Source: Athripsodes cinereus (taxonomy: Eukaryota; Arthropoda; Insecta; Trichoptera; Leptoceridae). From it: 64,000 nt of DNA. A program made the translations under genes and the position numbers. The notes beneath the pieces were generated by a model. It was not told the origin of the DNA. It saw only the letters and a program-made list of their open reading frames with translations, and ran no database searches. Below, in pieces: positions 1 to 10,239 of the stretch (its first letter is position 1; the number at the start of each line of letters is the position of its first letter). Location of the stretch: NCBI GenBank assembly GCA_947579605.1, contig OX388318.1, forward strand, positions 248,001-312,000. Direction: 5' to 3'.

Positions 1-465
1 TATTATGTATATTATTACTATGTGATGCGTGGCTGTCACAAGGCCGGACATACAAATAATATCTATTATCATCTTGGACATTGTTCGTACATAAATATAT
101 TGTAGATTAAATGTCAAAATCTCGAATACCTTAAGAAGAACGCTGTCCCGAAATTAAGTTTGACATGATGGCACAACGCTGAAAGTGCTTCTTGGCCTAA
201 CTTATTTATTACAAAGGTTCTCACTCTTCTGAAAACATTTTTTTAAAATAAGTTTTTATGCATTTAGTAAGGATTACATGGTAGGTATATGTATATATTA
301 TATATGTCTCAAGGATTACACCGTATAAATATGGAGGATACTTTAGCCACTGAAAATCCTCGTAAATGAGGGTGAAAACAAAGTTGATATTGTCGACTGA
401 TGATATTTGATGGAAGTTCATTTAAAATATATAAAAAAATAAAACGATTATATTTTGTTAAAAAA
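1..465. other. Unassigned AT-rich sequence
   Basis: I see no gene here. The only recognisable piece is 378-421, which resembles 35248-35287 and 55855-55893 (shared core GGAAGTTCAT preceded by a GATGxTAxTTxG stretch). This is a dispersed repeat of unknown class that tends to lie near snap-back elements. Confidence 0.4.
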
Positions 466-622
466 TTATAAGAAAAAAACACTTTAGAGTTTTAAATTTG
501 TTTTATTAACAGTTACACGTGTTTCGGGTTACAGGCCCATATTCATACTGAATATGGGCCTGTAACCGTGTAACTGTTAATTAAACAAATTTAAAACTCT
601 TAAGTGTTTTTTACTTATAAAT
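466..622. repeat. Snap-back (fold-back) MITE
   Basis: Two arms of about 75-80 bp are reverse complements and meet with only 3 bases between them (around 545-549). The left arm carries about 7 extra bases (including GTTTCGG) that the right arm lacks. The inner arm reads GGGTTACAGGCCCATATTCA. There is no coding capacity. The design matches the other fold-back repeats in this window (21935-22153, 61465-61629). Confidence 0.75.
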
Positions 623-687
623 TTTTAATTAAATAATGGAGTTTAACTCATTCAGTGAAAATAAAATTAGTGAAATTATATTTAGTA

Positions 688-760
688 CTTCCACAATAAC
701 TTTATTGATCGCAGGCCAGCTTTCAAGAGCTTTAGAACTCTCACCATCAGGCTAACGTAA
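688..760. repeat. End fragment of a dispersed snap-back-type repeat
   Basis: This stretch matches 35387-35459 in the opposite orientation. Shared blocks are CTTTCAAGAGCTT, a CTCxxCATCAGGCT block and an ATTG...TCCAC block. Both copies are too short to classify; the CATCAGG core links them to the window's fold-back repeats. Confidence 0.45.
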
Positions 761-979
761 AGTTGGGGTGAAAAGTTTGAGTTCATTTTATATTGTTTTG
801 CCAATTTATGTGTTCTTCAGCCGTTTTGGGTTCATGTTTGGATGTAATATCTCCCTTAATCTTTCACTCCGTCCTATTCTGGACTTGCTGGACCGATATC
901 CTTCCTGCAGTTTTTCTTACATGATCCAACCATCTAGCCTGAGGTATTTAAATACTTCTCTTGCCTTTTCTACATTACA

Positions 980-1590
980 ATTCTAAAATTTTTTTGTGTT
1001 ATTTATTACTACTATTAAAAGCCTCCTCATTTCTTTCTTAAAGTCAACGTTTAAAGTGAATTATTTTATATATCCGACAAAATACATTAATATCAAATTT
1101 TTATGTTGTATCAAGAAATAAATTGCTCTTTTTTACCCAATGACTAAATAAGAAGTTGTAGAGTCTTAGTAATAATAAGTTATATGTATGTACGTCGATA
1201 TTGGACAAATTAAGTTTTCTTGTGAGGAGAAAATATTACATGTTTTCATGGATGGTATAATTTGAGAGCCACTGAACCGATAAGTTGAAAAATCTCTGAA
1301 AATAACCAAAATCTAAAGAGAATCTGTTCGGACAAGATGATGTCAGTCGTGGTATGAAAATATTTTCTTAACAAAATTAATACTTAAGACGAAATTAAGT
1401 ACCTAGGTATTGTTTTTTATCGACAAATAATTTCATACAAGAAACAGTGTTATTAAATTAAAATATCATACGGTATTATTATTTAAAGTTATATCGTTTC
1501 ATATGTTAGTGAAACAAAAATCAGTGTTAATTTAAGATTTTCAAATTATTGCATAAATACATTATTACAAACATTTTGCTGTTTTGTATT
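980..1590. other. No recognisable feature
   Basis: AT-rich sequence with only short open frames. The stretch just before it (about 770-975) read on the minus strand gives RWLDHV-like residues that recall a degraded LINE C-terminus, but that is too weak to call. Confidence 0.35.
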
Positions 1591-1756
1591 CTTCTTCTTC
1601 TTTACGTGTCTTGTCGAATCCCCTCAACGTTGACGACCACTTGGGAGAAATCTTTTCTGTTCTGGGCAGCACGAAACAGCTCCTTTACACCTCTCATCCC
1701 AGTCCACTCCCTCTATACCGCTCTCAATCTTCCCTTCTATGACCAGTTGTAGGATG
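1590..1756 (-). pseudogene. 5'-truncated LINE 3' end (RT C-terminal tail)
   Basis: The minus strand reads LFRAAQNRKDFSQVVVNV followed closely by a stop and an (AAG)n-type tail (CTTCTTCTT on the plus strand). The pattern LFxAAQxRxxF/W is the usual C-terminus of RTE/CR1-like LINE reverse transcriptases. A second degraded copy lies at 10132-10235. Only the last tens of codons survive, so the fragment is inactive. Confidence 0.55.
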
Positions 1757-1796
1757 GCATGTAGGATGGCAAAATCTCTATTTATTTATAGCATCG

Positions 1797-1842
1797 CGGT
1801 ATCATCTACAAGTGGGGTACCCAGCAGTCACTACATGTAGGT
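1797..1842 (-). repeat. Fragment of repeat A (3' end)
   Basis: Short match to the conserved 3' part of repeat A (ACAAGTGGGGTACCCAGCAG on the plus strand). Confidence 0.5.
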
Positions 1843-1887
1843 AGTAGTAAGAAATAAACCTGTTCTATTTAATTTCATTATAATACT

Positions 1888-2085
1888 ATAGACTATAGGT
1901 ATTATACTATACCCTCACGCCGTGTCCCAAGTGGGGTAGGCAGAGAGAACGGAACGCCAAACAGATCTATCTTTACATACTTCCTTCGCTTCCTCCACAT
2001 TCATACAGTTTCTCATACACGCACGTCGGTTCCTCTTACTCAACACGCGGCCGTCCTTGACAATTTGATTCACGTGATCAAGCAT
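1888..2085 (-). pseudogene. LINE F3 3' fragment (RT C-terminus)
   Basis: The minus strand encodes a C-terminus containing DGRVLSKRNRRACMRNC, then VWRSVLSAYPTWDTA and a stop. It is followed (lower coordinates) by a degenerate TATAGTATA-type tail. It matches the plus-strand copy at 26935-27153 almost residue for residue. It is a 5'-truncated remnant of an RTE/CR1-like LINE of which no full copy is present here. Confidence 0.7.
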
Positions 2086-2325
2086 TATAATAACATTATT
2101 TTTTTTATTAAAATAGACATCGTTTATGAACATCAAAATGGATTATTATAATTGAATACCATTAGCTTAATGCTTCCTTAATACGCATTGTTACTATGAT
2201 ATTATAATCAATATTATACCCCGAAACATACATAGGTATTGTAAAAGGTAATGGTATTACATATATTTTGAAGTTAAATTATCTTAAGGCAATTACCATT
2301 CCATAATGGCCTCTACTTTATGCAT

Positions 2326-2449
2326 CATCATCATCATCATCGCCCTCAACGCTCCTCTCGGGAGCACTGGGCAGAAACCAGCCTCCTCCATTCAGAGCGT
2401 CTCTGTGCCAATTGCGTCACCTCTTTCCACGAAATTCCTTGCGCTCTGA
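2326..2449 (-). pseudogene. RTE-like LINE 3' fragment with (GAT)n tail
   Basis: Closely matches the 3' end of the element at 33780-34386, including the start of the (ATC)n run and the CCCTCAACGCTCCTCTCGGG block. Possible flanking duplications TACTTTATGCAT and TACTATATACAT agree at 9 of 12 bases, suggesting an old insertion. Confidence 0.65.
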
Positions 2450-2593
2450 TACTATATACATAGGTGTCTTTTATTTTATTTATAGAACTTTGTATCGGAC
2501 ATGGTATGACAGAAACAAGTTTTAAGACTAATGAAATAATATAAATTTAATACCAATGGTTTGCGATTTATCCTGAAAATATTAATCATTTGT

Positions 2594-2697
2594 GGACAGA
2601 GAAGACAGCTTGCATGTTTATTACATGCAGCTGGTCTGCTGGCTACCCAACATGTGGGATATGCAGTGATAATTTATCTAGTAGTAGTAATTATTTT
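2594..2697 (+). repeat. Repeat A copy, 5' truncated
   Basis: Carries the A signature: AGAGAAGACAGCTTGCATG, then GCAGCTGGTCTGCTGGCTAC, then a (TAG)n end. The left half of the full element is missing. Confidence 0.7.
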
Positions 2698-2936
2698 CTT
2701 TAATTAATGAAGATAACTAAATCGCATAATTATTAATTATTGTGTAAAAAAGAAAACAACATTTTAATGACTCATGTCTGGTATGAATAGGTCCCGAGGC
2801 ATAAGAGATTATTCAGAGGATAATTTAATAAGAAGACATAATTTATTAATTAAGGAGACATATCTTGTGTTACCTCATCTTCGTTAAACGACTGCCCGGG
2901 GACTTATATATATGTGACCAATCCACATACTTTGTA

Positions 2937-4888
2937 CACTGAGAAAAATACTAACGAAATTTCTCAACGAATCATTGGTACGTACTATCAGACTAGGACC
3001 AGAGATAGTACAAACGATTCATAAGTACGAATCTATAATATTAACTCTTCGCAAACAAATTGTTGGTAAATTTACCAATGATTTGTTTGCGAAAAGTAAA
3101 TATTAAAGATTCGTACACTGAGAAAAATACTAACGAAATTTCACAACGAATCATTGGTACGTACTATCAAATTAGGACCAGAGATCGTAACAACGATTCA
3201 TTGGTACAGATCTATTGACTTCGCAACCAATTCATTGGTACATTTACCAACAACTTCTTCACAGTGACGTCATCAACTTGAAGTTCGCTGCAGAACGAAT
3301 CGTTGGTAAGAATCAATTGAATTACTTGTCATACTTACGTATGTAGGTACCTATACATAACCTCAAAATTTAGCTGTCAAAAGTCCAATAATATTAATCG
3401 CGTTTAGTTGTAAAATGTGATCTATTTTTCTAATAACGGTATAATTATTTGAAACATACCAACAAAAATAATATTATTAGAATAATTATTCACACTTTAC
3501 AAATAAACATTGTGATTAATATAAGTAGAAAAAGTAGGTAGGAAATTAAAATAAAAAAAAATCTTTTAAGTAGTTACTTGCGTAAAATAATAGTTTATTA
3601 AAAATTACAAAGGAAAAAAAATAAAAATAAAGACAGTTAATAAAGACACACATTAAAACATACATAAAAATATATACCATATTATAGGAAACCAAATAAA
3701 ACAGCCATAGACATACTATACTTGTAGTGCAGTACATTTTTTTTTAATATTCCTGTTCCAACTCTTCCAACATAATACGCATTAATAACAATAATAATAT
3801 TGTGCTGCCTCACTCCATATCGTTTAGATGATAGTGGTATCTTTGTCTCAGCTCTGTTACATCTTGTTCATTCAATATCAAAGTCGATTATATTTTCTGT
3901 GGGAAAACATAAGGAATATAATTATTAAGTATAGGTCAATGCATCAAAACTTCAATAATTTAGAATTATTTTAATGTAGCATTATATCTGGGAATAACAA
4001 TGCGGTGTAATATTGTGGTTTTATTAAGCACAAAATTATTTATACACTGATTTGTAGGTTAGGTTAGTTATGTAGTCTGATGTTTTTTGTGCAAAAGCAC
4101 ATTCATTGGCAATCATTTCATTAACATAACATTTCTTGAGTGGAAACTATGTATATAATTACGAGAATATATTAAGTAGAAATAAATAAATATTGCACAT
4201 TAAATTAAAACAATATGACAAACAACAAATAAGTGATTGTACTTACTACTGAATAATTCTATTTTATCCTCAAATCCCCAGGACTTTAACAACTCAAAAA
4301 GATACATAGCTTTGTTTCATTGACACAACACACTAACTTCACGGTCAGGAAAATAATAAATTCACACTTTCTCAATAACAAAAGATTAGAACTTGCAACG
4401 CAATATTTTCTTATGATCGAACACCTTTTGTTGTTTCATGTTTGTATAAGTACATACCGAAAAATGACAGAAAAAACGGAAACGAACTAACAACGTAAGT
4501 AAACGGACGTGCCAACGCATTTTTTACTTTATTGTCTTATATGATAAGATCGCTTTTTAAATAGAGTACTACTCTTTAAATCCACTAGCGCCGTACGGAT
4601 GTTTAGTTAACTAAAACGTTGGTAAAGGAGCCGAATAATTTCAAAATCTATTAGTAGGTACACACAAAAGATGTTGGTAAGCGCCGAGAAATTTACAGTT
4701 ACGCAAAATTGAATCATTGTTTGTGTCTTATTATATCAATAGTAAGGCGAGCAAAATAATTTATTGTTATAGATCAATTGAATTTGGAGATGTACCTTTT
4801 CTCAGTGTACTAATGAATCGTTTGTTCTATCTCTGGTCCTAATCTGGTAGTACGTAGCAATGATTCGTTGTGAGTATTTTTCTCAGTG
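2937..4888. mobile_element. Non-autonomous TIR DNA transposon (~1.95 kb)
   Basis: The left end begins CACTGAGAAAAATACT and the right end is its reverse complement. The inverted similarity extends about 80-90 bp and includes ACGAATCATTG and TAGGACCAGAGAT. TA dinucleotides flank both ends (2935-2936 and 4889-4890), fitting a TA duplication as in Tc1/mariner-type elements; CACTG termini also recall other superfamilies, so the class is open. The left terminal block is repeated at 3116-3208. There is no transposase: the interior frames are short and AT-rich. Confidence 0.75.
3025..3116. repeat. 92-bp loopless palindrome inside the TIR element
   Basis: Two 46-nt halves (3025-3070 and 3071-3116) are reverse complements with about 5 mismatches and no spacer. 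The outer ends read GTACGAATCT and AGATTCGTAC and the centre is GGTAAATTTACC. It sits exactly between the two tandem copies of the element's left terminus. Confidence 0.8.
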
Positions 4889-4890
4889 TA

Positions 4891-5149
4891 TATCGATGGC
4901 TTAGAGCGCAGATGTTGTACGTGTAGTTTTCATAGTTTTGAGATAATAAAAGTTGAAAGTTTAAGATGCCATACAATTTAGTACTTACCACATAAATATA
5001 GTTTTTATTAAATATCTCGCCAATGACACAGAGTTTTGCAATAATATTCCTATGGAACACACTTCAGATGATGTAGATTCGCATGCGTATAATAACTCAT
5101 TTACGGTAAAAACTGCACTACACAACATCTGTGCTCTATGCCATCGATA
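4891..5149. mobile_element. 259-bp MITE with ~40-bp TIRs
   Basis: The ends read TATCGATGGCTTAGAGCGCA (left) and, as reverse complement of the right end, TATCGATGGCATAGAGCACA, with further similarity inward. If TA is the target, the flanking TAs are 4891-4892 and 5148-5149. It starts 2 bp after the larger TIR element ends, so one probably inserted at the edge of the other. Confidence 0.7.
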
Positions 5150-5356
5150 TTATGTATAACAATAACTTGTCTATGGGTAGGTATATGAAAAGCTGTCTAA
5201 TCTTATTTTCCTAATTGTTTTTAATACTCCTCCCAGGAGAACAGAATATTTATACAATTTTTAATTTTTCCAACAACATCAAACTCAGCTACTACTAAAT
5301 GCAAAATTACTAAATATAACTTTTCTTAACCTAATTATATGTGTTCTAAAAAAATA

Positions 5357-5560
5357 ATGAGAAAACCATTCAGACATCTCGATTGGAGAACAATGTTTAC
5401 ACAATAAAACATTGTGCAAAATCCAATCGGAAGAAGTGAGAAAGGCGTCCAGACTTTATAGAAATGGCTCCAGGGTGGCTTAAGTGATCATTTTCGATGT
5501 CCATGAACAACAATGACCCATCCCACCATTCTCAACGTCACGATATAAGATCCACCAATC
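5357..5560. repeat. Repeat E copy (divergent)
   Basis: A ~180-bp dispersed sequence also present at 12616-12788 and 62972-63170. Landmarks: CTCGATTGGAGAAC near the left, GGCTTAAGTGATCA in the middle, CCACCATTCTCA and CCACCAATCGAG at the right. The outer CTCGATTGG and CCAATCGAG form a 9-bp inverted repeat, so it could be a MITE. No coding capacity. Confidence 0.7.
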
Positions 5561-5564
5561 GAGA

Positions 5565-6065
5565 AAAATCAACTGTTTATTATTATCTAACTGTTAACTA
5601 TCAATAATACTGAGTTAACAGTTAATTAACTGATTAAATAGAAACTGACTTATTTAATTTATTTACTGTGTCCATTTCTAATTAACCAACGTTTTTCACA
5701 TGGTTTACGCAAAAAATTCCACGTTATATAAAGACGATATCTTTTTAAAATACATAAAACGTCAGACCGCATCCCATGTAAGATGGATGACTTTCTTTGA
5801 GGATAATTTGCATGACACAGTCATAGATTTTTTAGGTAAAAAGAAATTGAAGAAATAGGCCTTTAGGGTGTGATGTGATTGCGTTATTTATAAAATCAGA
5901 CAAGGATCAAAGTACCTACATTGATAGATGGGAGGTCCTGTGTGAATTTATTGAACATTTTTGATGAAATAAGCTAAAATTCATTATATATGGAAAAATA
6001 CGCATTTGGTTTTAGTTTTAATTTTAAGTTTTCGTATTAACAATATGTCCTTTAAAATACGCAAA
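5565..6065. other. No recognisable feature
   Basis: AT-rich sequence; I see no gene, tail or terminal repeat I can support. Confidence 0.35.
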
Positions 6066-6069
6066 AACC

Positions 6070-6131
6070 ATGCAAGCTTTATTTTGGGAATAAACGGTTT
6101 ATCTCAATCTTTCCCAAAATAAAACTTGCAT
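6070..6131. repeat. Short inverted repeat
   Basis: The arms at 6070-6090 and 6110-6131 (ATGCAAG...TTATTTTGGGAA and its complement) pair with one mismatch around a ~19-nt loop. It could be a snap-back remnant. Confidence 0.6.
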
Positions 6132-6189
6132 CGATTAAAAAAGTACTTTTAAGAACATAATTATTATTTAAACGAAGACATAGTATTTA

Positions 6190-6350
6190 AGCAACAACAC
6201 GGTATGTAACAACATTAGTTTGACAATGACTTAATAAGTCGAAACCAGGTCACTGCTCAATAAAAGTTTCAGTAAAACTTAAACCAATTGCTTTTTTTTC
6301 CATATATTTACATGGAACTTAACAAAATTAACGTCGTTTCAATAAATAAA
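6190..6350. repeat. Half of a snap-back element (family of 21935-22153)
   Basis: Shares the AGTTTGACAATGAC, AGTCGAAACCAGGT and AACAAAATTAACGTCGTTTC blocks with the right arm and flank at 22055-22195. Only one arm is present, so this copy is broken or old. Confidence 0.55.
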
Positions 6351-6604
6351 TTACAATTCATTGTTATTTTATTGAATTCTCATAGACAGATATTTTATTG
6401 TATTTTTTTCATGTCAAAGGTCTTACCCGTTCATTGTGTAAATAAATAAATACATCCTTCCTTCAGCAGAAATAGGTACGAAATATATTTTCATGTACCT
6501 GTATCAATTAAAAACTGTGTGTTTCATATAAATATAATTTTGTTGTTATCGAGGGATATTTTTATTCTTATGTTTTTGTTTGTTTCAAACAATATATAAT
6601 TTTA

Positions 6605-6720
6605 ACTACTACTACTACTATACCATCACGGCATATCCCACAAGTGGGGTAGCCAGCAGATCAGCTGTATGTAAGAAACATACAAACTGTCCTCTTTGTG
6701 CCAGTATAAAATCAATTTTA
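6605..6720 (-). repeat. Repeat A copy (minus strand), 5' truncated
   Basis: Begins with (ACT)n followed by ATACCATCACGGCATATCCC, the complement of the A 3' end, and continues to the GTGCCAGTATAAAATC block. Similar in extent to the copy at 57470-57615. Confidence 0.75.
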
Positions 6721-6855
6721 TTTATAATTTTTATTTATAATTTTATAATTTTAACGCATAAAACTAAAAATTCTTATGTCTTGGAAAGGACAACTGGATG
6801 GAACTTGAGCCCGTAACTCATCCTAATTGCGAAGTGTGCATTGTTCAATTATATT

Positions 6856-7105
6856 ACATAACATGTATAGACAATTTACACAGACCGAGCTAGTCCCAAA
6901 CTAAGATATGAATCTTGTATTATGGGTACTAACACGACGATACACATATAATACAACAATGCACTTAACTCATATACATGTAACACCCAGACCTAGACAA
7001 TTTGAAAAAGGTCATTCTTCATTTTGCCCTGGCTGGGAATCGAACCCGGGACCTCGTGACTCAAAGGCAAGTGTGTTAGCCTCCGCTTTAGCGTTAGCGT
7101 TAAAA
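6856..7105 (-). mobile_element. tRNA-derived SINE (SINE-A), near full length
   Basis: On the minus strand the head contains an A-box-like GCTAAAGCGGAGG and an exact Pol III B box, GGTTCGATTCC (7036-7046 on plus), followed by a body through GGTCTGGGTGTTACATG and an end near ATTGTCTATACATG. The spacing is tRNA-like but there is no cloverleaf, so this is a SINE and not a tRNA gene. Truncated relatives lie at 27655, 39583, 42310 and 63340. Repeat A begins right after its head. Confidence 0.75.
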
Positions 7106-7114
7106 ATAAAATAA

Positions 7115-7380
7115 ATTTCTTGTTGTCCCGTGGAGAACCCGGTAAAGAATTGGTCTCCCACTCTTCTCCATAAGTTTTCGAGTGTCCTGTAAAAGGCAGG
7201 TGTTCGAAAAAATAAGACATTTTACATCTTAAATTCAGCGATGAGGTTTGCCACCCATCCTGAATGTCTTGATTTTATATTGGCACGGAGAAGACAGCTT
7301 GCATATTTTGTATGCAGCTGGTCTGCTGGCTACCCCACTTGTGGGATATGCCGTGATGGTATAGATAGATAGATAGATAG
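7115..7380 (+). repeat. Repeat A, full-length reference copy
   Basis: About 260 bp. Order of landmarks: CCGTGGAGAACCCGGTAAAG, AGTTTTCGAGTGTCCTG, AAAAGGCAGGTGTTCGAAAA, GATGAGGTTTGCCACCCAT, CCTGAATGTCTTGA, GCAGCTGGTCTGCTGGCTAC, CCCACTTGTGGGATATGCCG, then a (GATA)n tail. Most other copies lack a variable amount of the left side but keep the right end and a simple-sequence tail, as expected of 5'-truncated retroposed elements. It has no clear A/B boxes. The 3' end resembles that of LINE F3. Confidence 0.8.
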
Positions 7381-8095
7381 ATTTTCTTTTAACATAAACT
7401 TTACAATCATTTTCAACTTAGTCTTCTAAATGTGTTTTCATACGACAATATTTTTTTATTCCGCTGTACGAGTATGTAAGTTTTAAATGATTACAGTAAA
7501 AGTTTTAAAATAAAAGGAATATAAAATGGGAAAAAAATTTAAAGAACGAAAATCAAGTAAAGTCACGCTCTTGTTGTGGAGAGATACAACAAGTTAGTTA
7601 GTTGGTTCGTAATGTGAAACTTTATCAGTTAGTGTTTGCGGGGAGCTTGAAAGAAGTTTCAGAACTTCAGAAGTGGGATACAGTTTCATAAAGTCATTAA
7701 AAATATTCATCCCTCAAAGAGGGTATACCCGCACCATCGCACCGCAGAGTAAAGGACAAGAAACTTTACTTTAGATAAACAATAAGGACACCGCGACGCT
7801 GAAACAGGGACGAAACTAAAATAAAAATGGTAATAAGAAACTGTGGGTTTCTATAATAAATTTAAAAACACTTTCAATATATCCGTGGAGTCCTTGAAAT
7901 AAAATTTGTTTCAAATTTTTTGTCGAGCTTTCGAGTTCTATATGAAAGATTGAATGAATTATGCCACCAATTCTCAATACCTTTCACATTTTTGTGCTAG
8001 GAGGAGAACAGAGAATAAACTTTTACAGTATTTTAAAAAGAAAATATGCTGGCTAACTCATTCATGAAAATTGTCGAGATAGACAGATGGAAATT
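7381..8095. other. No recognisable feature
   Basis: AT-rich; short frames only, no repeat ends found. Confidence 0.35.
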
Positions 8096-8245
8096 GATTG
8101 TTCTATTCTATTTTCTAACGCTGCATCCCAAATGGGGTAGCAGAGAGAATGAAACGCCATATAGGCCTGTCCTTGCATACTTCTTTCGCTTCTTCTACGT
8201 TCGGTCAATTTCCCATGCACGCACGTCAATTTATCTTATTCAACA
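8096..8245 (-). pseudogene. LINE F3 3' fragment (degraded)
   Basis: The plus strand begins with (TTCTA)n-like sequence, then GCATCCCAAATGGGGTAGC and CTTCTTCTACGTTCGG, matching the minus-strand F3 end at 1888-2085 with many substitutions. Confidence 0.6.
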
Positions 8246-8565
8246 AATTGATTGTTCAGTGTTTCTGAAACTAAATTATTTATTATTTTACATGTATGTT
8301 TGATTTTGTCGGTGTTAACGCTGTGAAAGGTCATATTTACAGAATAATGTAAACAAATAAACGCAATGATCGATGATTCACTATTTATTTTGTCGGACCT
8401 ATGTAGTTCATTGTCAGTGTCTAATTATAAACTTTTACTAGAATTAGTTATTGACGATGGACTATTTCCGAAAGTTTCGTTGCCATTTATCAAAATAAAT
8501 ATTTAAATTATACAGTGTTTTACTTGTGTTCCTATTTTTGTTTAGTTTGACTATTTTCCATTTTT

Positions 8566-8680
8566 GTGTCGCCCTCCTCAATCTTGAGGATCGTGATATG
8601 CCAGCATTTTTTTTGCCTCCTTTACATAGTTCTCCAGTCTTTCCGACACGCCATATTTCTCGTTTCTTCTGACTACTTAC
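8566..8680 (-). pseudogene. LINE RT C-terminal fragment
   Basis: The minus strand reads ERLENYVKEAKKMLAYHDPQD and a stop, with the HDPxD ending seen in some RTE/CR1-like LINEs. A shorter match (TTCCAGTCTTTCCGACAC on plus) recurs at 30834-30852. Family assignment is tentative. Confidence 0.4.
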
Positions 8681-9179
8681 TTGTCTCCAATTTTGAAATC
8701 ATATATTTTCCACACTATTTATGAATTCTATATGAGTACACTTGGCAATTTATCTGCACTGTACCCAACTATTTAATCTTATTTTTAGATATAACAAATT
8801 GCTTGAAATGTTTTTCTAACAAACTTACTTAATATTGTTAGAGCCATTGAATTTATTAAATTCAGAATGATATATTTATTGACCCTACATAACCCTAATT
8901 ATATTTGGGAGAATTTAAAAAAAAATAATAATAATGCAACAACGCCATTTATTTTTCGCACTGATTATTTTATGGCTTGAGAGCTTTCGTCAAGACAACT
9001 TGACATTATCAAGAGAAGTGAATATTTGAGACTTTATTACATGTTTGGAAAGACAGTCAAGCCCTCCTTTACACGAGACTCTTTAAGGAGGATGTTTAGA
9101 TTAATTTTTTTTTATAAAATACCTAGTTTTTATATTGCTATATCTGTATTGTTTGTTGTGTTCAATAAAATTATTATTA

Positions 9180-9502
9180 TCTAATATATTAAATTCTCGT
9201 GTACTCCTCCGAAATGGCTGGACCGATTTCAATGAAATTTAGTGTGCTCATCAAGTATATCTGAGAATCAGCAAAAAATTATTTTTTATTCCCCTAAAAG
9301 TAAAGGGTGGTCTACCCCGAAGTTTTTTTTTTAATATTTTGGACAAAACTTTTACTTTTATTTTTTTATGGTGAGGCAATAAAAAATACATAGGTACAGC
9401 CCTAAATTTTCACTCTTCTACCATCAACCCCTATTTTTTAAAGCGATATTAGTAATCTAGAAATAATGTATATGGAAAAACAACATTTGCCGGGTCAGCT
9501 AG
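9180..9502 (+). mobile_element. Non-autonomous Helitron
   Basis: Starts TCTAATATATTAAATTCTCG and ends GCCGGGTCAGCTAG, followed by T, with A before the start, so it lies in an AT target as Helitrons do, without duplication. The interior shares CTCCTCCGAAA, TTTTATGGTGAGGCA and CAGCCCTAAATTTTCAC with the copy at 43874-44222. There is no Rep/helicase gene. Confidence 0.88.
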
Positions 9503-10130
9503 TTGTATTATAATGTTAGTATTTATATTTTACGTTAAATTATTATAATGTTTTGTACGTATTAAGGAAAATCTATGCGTCAGAGTTTAATCAAATTATA
9601 AAAGCCAATAAATATTTTATTTTATGTATAAGAGATCGTAAAACTTTTAAGAATGATGGATGAGGAAAAAAAGGCACGCAAAGAATTTTGTAGAATGTGA
9701 AATTTTATAAGAAAAAGAACGCTTTTTGGATGTAAGCGAAGTTTTTCAAGTAACGTATTAATTAAGTAATTGATGTGGATACAACAACAACTCACTTAAT
9801 ATCGTTTACGAGGAGTTAAGTAAGTATATATTTTGTAACATACAATATTCTCTCTTTGTATCTCGGGAAATACTTTTAATCAATTATTCAATTTGAAGTT
9901 AGTTTTAACTTTCTCACTTGCCTTTAATATGGTTGGTGTTATTTTAGTGTTTTTTATTTGAGATATTGTAAATAAGATAATATAAAAATAATTTATTTAT
10001 TAACGGCGTGAGCTTCTGACATGCTTACATACAATACCTAAACAAAAAGAGAAAAACTAAATTTTCTTTCACAACACAGTTAGAGCAAAACATGAACAAG
10101 AATATTGATGTTGAATAATATATATATATA
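9503..10130. other. No recognisable feature
   Basis: AT-rich, no supported gene or repeat. Confidence 0.35.
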
Positions 10131-10131
10131 C

Positions 10132-10235
10132 TTCTACTTTTTCTTCGCGTGTCCTGCAGGGTCCCCAGATGTTTACGACCATTTGGGAGAAAGCTTACCT
10201 GTCTTGGAAACAACAATTGTGAAACAGCCCCCCTA
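10132..10235 (-). pseudogene. LINE 3' fragment, family of 1590-1756
   Basis: Plus-strand blocks CCCAGATGTTTACGACCA and TTGGGAGAAAGC correspond to CTCAACGTTGACGACCA and TTGGGAGAAATC of the 1590-1756 copy. Degraded, with no intact frame. Confidence 0.5.
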
Positions 10236-10239
10236 CAGT

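Noticed and set aside
3546..3737. 63-codon frame within the 1.95-kb TIR element as a transposase
   Set aside because: It is short, hydrophobic and AT-driven, with no DDE-type motif.
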